Assembly: GCA_003550305.1 (NCBI GenBank)
Contig: QKYT01000060.1
Span: 1-17,652 of the forward strand
DNA from: Glomus cerebriforme
Taxonomy: Eukaryota; Glomeromycota; Glomeromycetes; Glomerales; Glomeraceae
Length of the DNA stretch: 17,652 bases
Direction: 5' to 3'
The translations under genes and the position numbers were made by a program. A model generated the notes under the pieces. It saw only the letters and a program-made list of their open reading frames with translations. It did not search any database and was not told the DNA's origin. Shown one piece after another: positions 9,750-17,652 of the stretch. How positions within the stretch are numbered: the first letter of the stretch is position 1; every line of letters starts with the position of its first letter.

Positions 9750-10082
9750 AATGAAAACTTTTCGAAGTTTAAAATGGTTGATCCAAAGTCGAAAAATTTC
9801 TAAAGGCCACGCCGATCGTAAATCACGTGTATGATTTTTTGGCCAGCATTATAGGACATTCGGCTAGAATCAAGCACTCGACAGAGGGGGTGTTACACCG
9901 CTACGATATCTGTTAGGATTATGATTAGGAAATTTGTCAGTTGTCACACGGCCGATATGAAGAAAAAAAAAAGCTAATTGTCACCTGTTATTTGTCGTAC
10001 GGCCCTAATAGTATATGTCCATTTTTTCTGAATTTTGATCTTAAAAAAAAATTATGATAAGAATATATGAATTATTTTAGAA
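9750..10082. promoter_or_regulatory. Shared promoter region of PIG-S and SRP72, repeat-bearing
   Basis: The 333 bp between two head-to-head start codons is clearly richer in G and C than the flanking introns. It carries an E-box in ATCACGTG (9822-9829), the odd palindrome GGTGTTACACC (9889-9899), and two copies of a GTCxxACGGCC motif (9943-9953 and 9994-10004). It must hold both promoters. The motifs also occur in the foldback repeat at 14.7 kb, so part of this segment may be transposon-derived rather than ancestral promoter. Confidence 0.5.
9941..10004 (+). repeat. Dispersed repeat fragment shared with the 14.7-kb palindrome
   Basis: TCACCTGTTATTTGTC at 9981-9996 is identical to 14755-14770, and in both places it is followed by a CG-rich tail ending in GGCC. 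TTGTCACACGGCC at 9941-9953 is a second partial copy. A 16-base exact match plus a similar tail in both copies is unlikely to be chance in 17 kb. Confidence 0.6.
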
Positions 10083-12792
10083 ATGACAACACAAGATAAT
10101 ATATCCAAAGAAGCACAGTTATTCAAGGATGTTGAAAGACTTGTTAACCAGGAAGAGTATGCAAAAGCTCTTAAGTCCATTGACAAAAGTAATTACAAGT
10201 TATTCTCGATTAATACTCATTTTTTTATATATTTTTTATTATAACAAAACTTTTGTTTTTATGTTTTAGTTCTTCAATTAAATCCAGAAGATAAAGATGC
10301 ATTACATTGTAAAATAGTATCATATATAAGATTAGGAAAATATCAAAATGCATTAGATATTTTACAAAAAAAATTTTCGGATTCTGATAAGTTAATATCA
10401 GAAATGGCTTATTGTCTTTATAGGTTAAACAAATTTGATGATTTATTAAATTTATTAAGACAACATAAGTCAGATAATAATAGTGAATTAAGTTTAAGAC
10501 ACTTGGAAGCTCAAGTGGTGTGTTTTTTATTTATAATTTGTTTAAAGTGGAATTGTAAGGTTAAATAATTTTTTTTATGCTCAATAAATTGGATAATATA
10601 TAGGCGTATAAAACCGAAGATTATAATACTTCTATTGAGATTTACTACACGTTACTACAAGAAGCCGATAAGGTATTTAAGATCATATAAACTTTTTTTG
10701 AGACAATTTGATTGTAATAGTAACATTTCATGATTATACTTTATTTATAGAATGATGATGTTTATAATGATATCCTTACTAACTTCAACGCTGCTAAAGC
10801 AGCCTTATTATTTTCAGGCGGTCATTTAGATGAGAAGGTATTATTTTTATATAATTTTTTTGATTTTAACTATTTTAACTTTATATTAACTTTATACTTT
10901 ATCTTTAGTATACGATGACGGATTCACTTAATACTTATGAGTTAGCTTATAATACAGCTAGTAAATATATTGGTCAAAAAGATTATAAAAAAGCTGAGAA
11001 ATTATTAAACACAGCCAAAAGTATGTATAATAATACTTCACACTTTTTTTAAATAAATATCTCTAATACTTTATTTTTCTTTTGATAGATATGTGTAAAA
11101 AATCACTTTTATCAGAAGATTACACAGAAGATAAGGTAGAAATAGAATTGGGGGCAATTAATGTACAATTAGGATATGTTTATCAATTACAAGGAAGAAT
11201 TTCAGATGCAATCGATATTTATCAAAATGTTCTTAAAACAAAAGGAATGGATATGACGGTATCTGCTATTGCATCAAATAACTTAGTTGCCGCTAAAAAA
11301 GATTCAGAGTTATTTGATTCTACAAGAAAATTAAGAATTGCAAGTTCAAAAAATTTAGATACTAAGTTGTTTAGAGGACAAAAAAGGGTAATTGCTATGA
11401 ATGAAGCGTTACTTTCATTATACATGCACAAGGTATTATATCGAGTTTTTTTTTGAAACTTTGATTTATTAAAATATTTATTCATTTTATTTTTCTTTTT
11501 AGTATGCAGCATGTCAAGAATCAGCTCGTAAATTATTGCAAATCTATCCAGAAAACGATGATTTATATTTATTAATAGCATCAACATCGTATTTACAAAA
11601 AAAAATTAACAAGTCAATATTAGATTTACAAGAATCTGCTAAACAGAAACCTGAATCTTTACATATAAATTTTGCATTGATGCAATTACAATTAATGACA
11701 TCCAACCCAAATAATGCATTAGAAACTTTTGAAAAATATTTATTATCTATTAAAGACGATAAAGAACGATATAAACCTGGTTATGTTGGTTTATTAGTTT
11801 GGCTTTATGAACAATCCGGTATGCATGATAAAGCTGTTAAAACTTTAGAAGATGCTGGTACTTTTTGGAAAAATACTTCTTCGGTAAATTAGATTTTCTT
11901 TTTAATTCATAATGTTCTTTTGTTTATTTTATTTATTTCATTTATTTCATTTTCTTGTATTTTTCATGAAAATAGTCAAATGAAAGTACATTAATTCTTA
12001 AACAAACAGCGGCATTTAAAATTAAAACAGGGCGTTATCAGGAAGCTGCACAATATTACGAACAACTTGTTAAAGCTGATCCATTAGATACGCAAGCAAT
12101 AGCAGGTTTAGTATCAGCTTATTCTCATTATGATATCGAAAAAGCTGAGCAATATGAAGCTTCTTTACCGGATATCAATTCTGGTGAAGGTGCTGTTCCA
12201 ATGGACATTGATGTAGATTCTATTGAAAGAATTGTGCCTGGTGTAAAAAAAAGTTATTATAAGAAAACTGATGCTAAAAGGTAAGTTCTGCAAGCGATTT
12301 AAAGTTGTTATGTTGTTATCTAGAGTTGTTGATTAATTATGCTAACTTTCTTATGTAGTGATAAACCTTCTCAAATGACTCATAAAAAGAAAAAGAGGAG
12401 AAAACCTCTCCTACCAAAGAGCTATGATCCTAGCGTACCTCCAGATCCAGAACGATGGTTACCTAAACGTGAAAGGTCTACCTTTAAAGCAAAAGGAAAA
12501 CGTAAACAACAATTAATGAAAGGTGGCTCTCAAGGTACTGCTGTTGCTGGTGGCGGTATTGGTAGTACTGGAAGTGCTAACATAGGAAAAAGGTAAGCGG
12601 TTTTATTTAATGAATTTTTACTGCTTAAATAAGCTATAAAATCTTTATTTATTTATTTTTTATAGTGTTGTATCCGAGAATCAAGCTGTAGCTAATACAA
12701 CGCAACCTACCCAACCTCAACAACAACCATCTAAGCCTAAATCCGGTGACAATAAGAACAAAAAGAAGAAAAAGAAAGGAAATAAATGGTGA
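10083..12792 (+). CDS. SRP72: Signal recognition particle subunit SRP72
   Basis: Largest protein of the signal recognition particle. It binds SRP68 through an N-terminal TPR array and 7SL RNA through a C-terminal basic motif, and is needed for co-translational targeting to the ER. Exons: 10083-10188, 10270-10517, 10604-10672, 10751-10837, 10909-11020, 11089-11432, 11503-11883, 11976-12280, 12359-12592, 12666-12792; phases close to 670 aa (human SRP72 is 671). Seen: TPR-like helices throughout (YAKALKSIDK, LRHLEAQVAYKTEDY, LGYVYQLQGRISDAIDIYQN, IASNNLVAAKKDSELFDS), then from about 555 a Lys-rich stretch and the diagnostic RNA-binding motif DPSVPPDPERWLPKRERS (PDPERWLP at 579-586). The tail is Gly/Gln/Lys-rich and ends KKKKKGNKW. 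It is divergent from PIG-S and converges on the SNAPC4-like gene. Confidence 0.96.
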
Positions 12793-13018
12793 ACAATGAA
12801 TGTATTTACTTATTAAACAAACAGGTAATATAGTATTTTTTGATTTATTTATTTATTAAATCAGCATACGTGAATTATTAAATGTTTATTAGTTTCAAAT
12901 GTTCTTTGATTAAATTTTTTTAGTTGTGTTTTATAATATATGTGTTCTTATGTATTGATGAAAATCTTTAATTAAATTAATCAAAGAATAAAAGTACTTT
13001 AAAGTTCATTGAAAAATG
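12793..13018. terminator. Convergent 3' ends of SRP72 and the SNAPC4-like gene
   Basis: A 226-bp AT-rich spacer between two stop codons that point at each other; both polyadenylation sites should lie here. I could not place an unambiguous AATAAA for either gene. An AATAAA-type hexamer is present on the + strand at about 12986-12991. Confidence 0.35.
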
Positions 13019-14209
13019 TCACCTGTTCATATTTTTTTCACCCTCATTCTCACTAGAAGGAGTATTCATAATGGATTCACCTTCATCATCTTGTTTCATT
13101 AAAACTTTGTATCTTCGCCAACATTGATTATCGGTCCTACCATTCATTTCAGCAGATATCTTGGACCATTTACCAACACCAATTAACCCTACTAACCTTT
13201 TTAATTCTTTATCTTCCTCTTCTGTCCAAGGATCTTTTTTAACAGTAGGACTTAAAACATTCATCCAACGTTCACGACATTGAACATCAGTTCTTCCTAA
13301 AACAAATTTCTGAATCTTTACCCAATTTCCAACACCATACATATTAACAGCATTTTTTAAAGCTTCATCCTCTTCTGTCTTCCATCTACCACGTCGTATA
13401 GCTGGATTCATTGTCTTTGTCCAACGATGAAGACATTGTTGTCCAGAACGATTCTCAAGACAACCTGCAATTTGTTGCCAATTTTTTTCACCATATAAAT
13501 CAACAGCACGAGCTAATATTTCATCTTCCTCTTTCGTCCATTTACGCGGTCCACTAGTTTGTTTATTCCATTGCTTAAAACAATCTGCTGCTGTGCGATT
13601 TGTATTTAATTCCATTGCAATTCGTTGCCAATTTCGATTATTATGACGTGATGCAATCTGGCGTAATTTTCTTGTTTCTGCAGCTGTCCATTCACTTTTG
13701 TTAATACTAGGATGTTCATGAGTTGTCCATTGAATTATACATTCTTCAGGTGTCTTATTTTGAACATACTGTTTAGATAATTCACACCAATTCAAGCCTT
13801 CAACATTCATAAGGAAATATTGAGAATCTTTTTCTAAAACAGTGTCTAAAAGTTGACCTGATTGCATAGCCTTAATACATTCTCTTCGTAAATTTTGATC
13901 ATAAACACCTTGCGTTAAGGATTCTTTTTCTTGTTGAATCCATTTAATGGGTTTAAACTTTTTTGGTCGATCTCTTAAATGGATATCATCATTTTTAGGT
14001 GGAGTGTTGCCATCAATATCTACAAAAAACGGAGGACCAAAATCTCTTGTCTTGGTTTCTGTAGAAACTTGACTCTTTTTAAGACGTCTCAACTTATTTT
14101 GAAGGTTAATATTTCTTGCAATTGCTGCCTCAACGGCAGCAATTTTCTTTTGTAGATTTGCTTGTAACTCACGGTTGTATTGAAGTACTTGAGTAATATC
14201 TTTCTCCAT
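13019..14209 (-). CDS. SNAPC4: SNAPC4-like snRNA-activating protein, four and a half Myb repeats
   Basis: A single intronless frame of 396 aa; an in-frame TAA sits directly before the ATG, fixing the start. Residues 1-45 look like a coiled coil. Then come a half Myb repeat (about 132-165, with WCELSKQY and TPEECIIQW) and four full repeats at about 174-216, 224-267, 276-318 and 328-371, each with the spaced tryptophans (for example KWTKEEDEILARAVDLYG). The block HEHPSINKSEW matches the linker seen in SNAP190. The Rh-Ra-Rb-Rc-Rd layout is characteristic of SNAPC4, the DNA-binding subunit of the complex that recognises the proximal element of snRNA promoters. Human SNAPC4 is about 1,470 aa; this protein keeps only the Myb core, and its tail is short and acidic. 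A plant-like or Cdc5-like Myb protein is less likely because of the half repeat. Confidence 0.85.
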   Translation of the reverse strand: MEKDITQVLQYNRELQANLQKKIAAVEAAIARNINLQNKLRRLKKSQVSTETKTRDFGPPFFVDIDGNTPPKNDDIHLRDRPKKFKPIKWIQQEKESLTQGVYDQNLRRECIKAMQSGQLLDTVLEKDSQYFLMNVEGLNWCELSKQYVQNKTPEECIIQWTTHEHPSINKSEWTAAETRKLRQIASRHNNRNWQRIAMELNTNRTAADCFKQWNKQTSGPRKWTKEEDEILARAVDLYGEKNWQQIAGCLENRSGQQCLHRWTKTMNPAIRRGRWKTEEDEALKNAVNMYGVGNWVKIQKFVLGRTDVQCRERWMNVLSPTVKKDPWTEEEDKELKRLVGLIGVGKWSKISAEMNGRTDNQCWRRYKVLMKQDDEGESIMNTPSSENEGEKNMNR

Positions 14210-14657
14210 TTAATATTACTAAATATCTCGTAAACTTTCACGTCGTCTCGATACAAATTAAACATTTCAAAATTTTTTTTTGACAATGTAACATCCAATT
14301 ACCAAATTAACGCATGGGTGTGAACAAACTCGATATGGTTATAAAATGGTTGATATGTATAAAAAAAAATCTATATTCCCTTAAATATCCTGTAAATACT
14401 TTTTCTTGCAACGTAAATAAAGAATCAGACTAAATGATATTTTTGGGCGGAGTCTGTAAATATTTATAAAATAGAGTTTTAATCTATCGATTATAAGTTT
14501 GTTTCAAGGGCGTATTGTATTGTTGCCGTTTTCAAGAAAATCCGATTTTGCGAGGTTTGATATGTTAATTTTATTATCAAAAAAGGGTAAATCTAGATCT
14601 AGCATGAGACATTTATAAAATCGCCGGGATTTTCCTAATTCGGGGACGTCTAAGCAA
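14210..14657. other. Upstream region of the SNAPC4-like gene
   Basis: No gene seen on either strand. It is mixed in composition and should hold the leftward promoter. CTAATTCGG at 14635-14643 recurs in the same orientation at 14820-14828 within the adjacent palindrome. Confidence 0.4.
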
Positions 14658-14659
14658 AG

Positions 14660-15020
14660 CAGAATCACGTGATCATAGTGAATATCACCCCGCCGCCCCG
14701 CGTCACACCTTCATTTTCCATTTTTCCTAAGTATTCTAGGTGAAATCCTATTTATCACCTGTTATTTGTCACACGCCGGCCAAAAATTTTACGAAAATCA
14801 CGTGATTCTGCTCGACCTTCTAATTCGGTAATTCCGGCCGAAATTACGAAATTTCCTTTTTTGGGAAGTCTCGTATAACCCAAATTTCGATGTCGAAGAG
14901 GAACAAATTTGTGACAAATAGGGTTAAAAAAATTCTAAGTCCCTAGAATAAATAGTAAAAATGAAAATTGGAAGGCATGACATGGGAGATGACAAATTGG
15001 GGAATAAATAATAATGTCAC
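14660..15020. repeat. Large imperfect palindrome (foldback or MITE-like element)
   Basis: The two halves are reverse complements over most of their length, all about one centre near 14841. Examples: TATTTGTCACA at 14763-14773 pairs exactly with TGTGACAAATA at 14910-14920; 14702-14740 (GTCACACCTTC...TATTCTAGG) pairs with 14942-14981 with few mismatches and short gaps; AATTCGGTAATT and AATTACGAAATT flank a central CGGCCG (14835-14840); the outer segments 14671-14689 and about 14999-15020 also resemble each other. It has no coding capacity. It contains two ATCACGTGAT palindromes, which themselves lie in a 16-bp perfect inverted repeat (14658-14673 and 14797-14812). It is most simply a non-autonomous foldback transposon; no clean target-site duplication was found. 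Confidence 0.72.
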
Positions 15021-15225
15021 ATTCCTGTAAAATATATATTATTCTATCAAAAAATACTGTAAACAATTTGGTTAGATGCTAAAATTAATTTATTAATTTC
15101 AGAAAGATCTTATTTATTGCAATAAAATAATAATTCAAAATTTTTTTAATTTTGAAAATTTAAAAAATAAGATAATATTAAATTTTATTAAAAATTCAAA
15201 AGTAAAAATATCATTAAATGTAAAT

Positions 15226-15297
15226 TATATATTAGTTATTTAATAGCAAAGCAGTTCAGATGATATTTTAACATTCCTATCAAATAACTAATATATA
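15226..15297. repeat. Hairpin with 16-bp perfect arms
   Basis: TATATATTAGTTATTT at 15226-15241 is the exact reverse complement of AAATAACTAATATATA at 15282-15297. The 40-bp loop is unusually G/C-containing for this region. It could be a short MITE or a structured RNA, but there is no flanking coding sequence or promoter to favour either. Confidence 0.75.
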
Positions 15298-16151
15298 TTT
15301 AATTTTTTTAAAAGAATAATTATTTTGAAGATATATACAGTATCCTATGTTGCAACGTATTCTTGAATTATGTGATTTTAATCAAATTTGATTGGCCAAA
15401 TATATTACTACAAATTTTTATCCTTTTAATATTATAATTTGGCTAATTTTTTATTTATTTTATTTATCACAATTATTTCTTTAATAATAAATTGTATATA
15501 CTTTTATTATATATAAAATAAAGAATATAAAAAACAGAAATGAAAATAAGAATAAAAATAAAAGTTCATAATAATAAAAGTAAAGATACACAGAATTAAA
15601 GTACTATTACAGTATCAGCGTCGTATGTAAATACAAACAACTAACTAAGAAAAACCTAAAATGATCTATTCAGATGTATAGGAAATCCAAAAATAAGTGT
15701 ATGTTTTATATGTTTATATGTGAGGATAAATGTAGATCAAATCAATTCGGCAAAGGTTCAAATACACAATTTGACACAAGTTTACAATAATTTCACAATA
15801 CAAATTGATACACAATCGATTCACACAAGTAACAGAGAGACGTGAAGGTAAAAGTGTATATTTAACTTTAGACTTTATTAATGAGTTAATAGCTAAACTA
15901 TCTAACTCTATCTAAAACCACTGGAAAGATTTTGAGCTAACTAGGTCTAAAACTTAGTGCTTTTATATAAAAATAAATGTAAAAAAAATAAAATAAATAA
16001 TACAAATATAATAAATAAACTAAAAATAATAAAGATAATAAATAAAATAAATAAAATAAATTAAATAGATTTAATAGGTAATACCATTTTCACCTTTTTC
16101 ACCTGATGATCATTTACTGTGCCACAGGATAAGAAATCACATGGTGATAAC

Positions 16152-16253
16152 AGAATTAAGCAATATCACAAAATTAAATACTATCACAAAATTAATAAAG
16201 CATTATTATAGTAGCAAATTAAACACCATTACGAAATTAAAGCGGTATTTACA
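16152..16253 (+). repeat. Degenerate ~18-bp tandem repeat
   Basis: Five consecutive units begin AAATTAA and mostly end in ATCAC or ATTAC: starts at 16153 (GAATTAAGCAATATCACA), 16171 (AAATTAAATACTATCACA), 16189 (longer, 27 bp), 16216 (AAATTAAACACCATTACG) and 16234. The units have diverged, so the array is old. Confidence 0.65.
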
Positions 16254-16481
16254 AAAAAAAATAAATAAAAAAAGAATATTAATAATGATGACTAACATTT
16301 TTTTTTTAATTAAAAACACTTTCCATCCATAATTATCTTTCAAGATAAGATTTTTAGGTTTCCTACAAAATTAAAGAAAAAAAAAATGTTAGTAGGTTAT
16401 ACTTATGTTTCTTAAAATCCATTTTAAAAATCTTCAACTCATCCAAATTCTTAAAGCTATTTTCTAGAGATATACTTTTAA

Positions 16482-16588
16482 ATCTGATTAATTCAGATAT
16501 CTGATTATTCATTTTAAAAATGATCAGATTTAGATTGATCTATTTGTACTATTGAAATTGATCAGATAGTTTAACAAATATCTGGTTA
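16482..16588. repeat. Cluster of ATCTGATTA / TGATCAGAT motifs
   Basis: ATCTGATTA occurs at 16482-16490 and 16499-16507; its near reverse complement TGATCAGAT occurs at 16521-16529 and 16559-16567; a variant, ATCTGGTTA, lies at 16580-16588. The second and third copies flank TCATTTTAAAAATGA and can form a hairpin. Confidence 0.6.
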
Positions 16589-16604
16589 ATCTAATTATCC
16601 ATTA

Positions 16605-16853
16605 TCTAAAGAAAAAATGCAAAGGAATATTAATGATATTTTAAAGATAAAGAAAAAAATAAATATTACCTTCCAACTTACCTTTATGATCCAAGCTAAA
16701 ATCCAGATCCAGAAAGATTTTCTCTAAAGAAAAAATGCAAAAAGAAATATTAATGATATTTCAAAGATAAAGAAAAAGAAAAATCCTAAAAAACATAACC
16801 TCCCAACTTACTTTCATGATTCAAATCAAAGTTCAGATTCAGAAAAGTGTTCC
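16605..16853 (+). repeat. 118-bp tandem duplication, two diverged copies
   Basis: TCTAAAGAAAAAATGCAA starts at 16605 and again at 16723. Each copy continues with AATATTAATGATATTT, AAAGATAAAGAAAAA, a CCAACTTAC block, ATGAT(C/T)CAA and CAGAT(C/T)CAGAAA in the same order. Small indels separate the copies, so the second is slightly longer. No frame is open across it. Confidence 0.8.
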
Positions 16854-17359
16854 TTAAAAATAAAGTCTACTCCTATATATATAAAAAATATAAGGTCTAT
16901 AGATAAATTTATATTGATCATTTATTAAGATCATATAACCACAAAATCAAACGAAAAAAAATAATAAAACTTACAAAAAATTTAATATTTCATTAACTAT
17001 CCAATGAATTTTCTTAAAATTCTATTCAAATAAAAGATAAATGTTCACTCTTACTATTTATTAAAAAATTCTAATTAATTATTAGTCTTTATAAAATAAT
17101 ATATATAAATAAACTTAAAAAAAATACCAATTTTATTTTAAATATTAAAAAAATTAGGATTAATTTTACATTTACCTCCAGTGAATTTCATTAGAAGTGA
17201 ATTTCACCGTGATTTACATTATGCATAAATTTTAAAAATAATTAATTAGGGTAAATTTTACCTATTTATGTTAACCATTTTTGGTTAATAATTTTTACCT
17301 GGTTTGATTGTTTTTTTCTTTCTCTTTTTCATATTTTTTTTTGTTTCTTTCTTTTTATT

Positions 17360-17420
17360 ATTTTGTAGGTAATAGTAGTATTATGCTATTGTTTTTTAAT
17401 ATTTTGTAAGTAATAGTAGT
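17360..17420 (+). repeat. Short direct repeat, period 41
   Basis: ATTTTGTAGGTAATAGTAGT at 17360-17379 recurs with one change at 17401-17420 (ATTTTGTAAGTAATAGTAGT), and a further partial TTGTAATAGT follows. Confidence 0.7.
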
Positions 17421-17500
17421 TTGTAATAGTTGTATTCTTTAGTTTTTCCATATAGTGGCATTTTTCATTTTTAATTCTTGACATTTTAACTAATCTTAAC

Positions 17501-17652
17501 AATTTCAAACTCCGACATTTCAAACTCTGACGTGAACTCTTACTCTATAATTTCAAGCTCTGACATTTTAAACTCTGACGTAAACTCTTACTTTATAATT
17601 TCAAACTCTGACATTTTAAACTCTGACGTGAACTCTTACTCTATAATTTCAA
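17501..17652 (+). repeat. 48-bp minisatellite, at least 3.2 copies, open at the right edge
   Basis: Units start at 17501, 17549, 17597 and 17645. Each consists of two near-identical 15-mers (ATTTCAAACTCTGAC and ATTTTAAACTCTGAC) and an 18-mer GTGAACTCTTACTCTATA. Copies differ at one to five positions. Because 48 is divisible by three, one frame (from 17490) stays open through the array and would give a 16-residue Asn/Ser-rich repeat, but no start codon or gene context is visible. Confidence 0.9.

Larger units (their letters stand above)
15021..17500. other. Gene-free, repeat-rich AT desert
   Basis: About 2.5 kb with no supportable gene on either strand. The longest + strand frame (16141-16332) is low complexity, with a degenerate repeat inside. 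The separately listed repeats account for parts of it. The rest (notably 15300-16080 and 16860-17300) is AT-rich sequence in which I see no function. A T/C-rich tract covers about 17309-17358, and a small hairpin TTAACCA-TTTT-TGGTTAA lies at 17271-17288. Confidence 0.55.

Noticed and set aside
11222..11587. 121-codon - strand frame
   Set aside because: It is antisense to SRP72 exons 6 and 7 across an intron; composition and context fit a shadow.
14089..14298. 69-codon - strand frame overlapping the SNAPC4-like start
   Set aside because: It is a different frame of the same region with no family; the stop directly before ATG 14209 supports the main gene.
14635..14828. CTAATTCGG direct repeat as a target-site duplication
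   Set aside because: The copies at 14635 and 14820 do not abut the element ends; the right copy lies inside the palindrome.
15749..15790. GGTTCAAATAC, resembling a tRNA B box
   Set aside because: No matching A box or acceptor and anticodon stems could be found around it.
16152..16253. Regularly spaced repeats considered as a CRISPR array
   Set aside because: The units are diverged and contiguous with no unique spacers, and the host is a eukaryote.
16141..16332. 63-codon + strand frame
   Set aside because: It is Asn/Thr/Lys low complexity created by the degenerate 18-bp repeat at 16152-16253.

Overview
The window is nuclear DNA of a fungus. It is very AT-rich. Most genes are broken by many short introns (about 60-105 bp) with GT...AG ends, often with a CTAAC-like branch site near the 3' end. 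Together with the degraded hAT and KDZ/Plavaka-type transposase remnants, this best fits an arbuscular mycorrhizal fungus (Glomeromycotina, Rhizophagus-like). That placement is inferred from composition and gene style, not from a database match.

Layout, left to right: the 3' end of an unidentified + gene (1-107); a gene-poor stretch with a possible glycolipid-transfer-protein remnant on the - strand (459-593); cytosolic methionyl-tRNA synthetase (-, 922-3325, 8 exons, 616 aa); a 141-bp shared promoter; phosphomannomutase (+, 3467-4750, 8 exons, 253 aa); tail to tail with it a DTW-domain tRNA aminocarboxypropyltransferase, DTWD1-like (-, 4841-5814, 3 exons, 275 aa); a transposon graveyard with a KDZ-like fragment (+, ~6130-6540) and a hAT-like pseudogene (-, 6677-7299); GPI transamidase subunit PIG-S (-, 7619-9749, 8 exons, 545 aa); a 333-bp shared promoter with GC-richer repeat motifs; SRP72 (+, 10083-12792, 10 exons, 670 aa); and an intronless SNAPC4-like protein with four and a half Myb repeats (-, 13019-14209, 396 aa). 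From about 14.2 kb to the end I see no gene, only repeats: a ~360-bp imperfect palindrome centred near 14841, a hairpin at 15226-15297, degenerate 18-bp repeats, a 118-bp tandem duplication, and a 48-bp minisatellite running off the right edge.

The exon models were assembled by hand. In each one the phases close across every junction, and the joined protein follows its family without gaps, so they should be close to correct. The genes are core eukaryotic functions: translation (MetRS, tRNA acp3U modification, SRP), mannose supply and GPI anchoring at the ER (phosphomannomutase, PIG-S), and snRNA transcription (SNAPC4). I did not find a novel multi-gene system. The parts most worth a second look are the large palindrome and its sequence kinship with the PIG-S/SRP72 promoter, the stop-free intron just before the MetRS KMSKS loop, and the transposase remnants.
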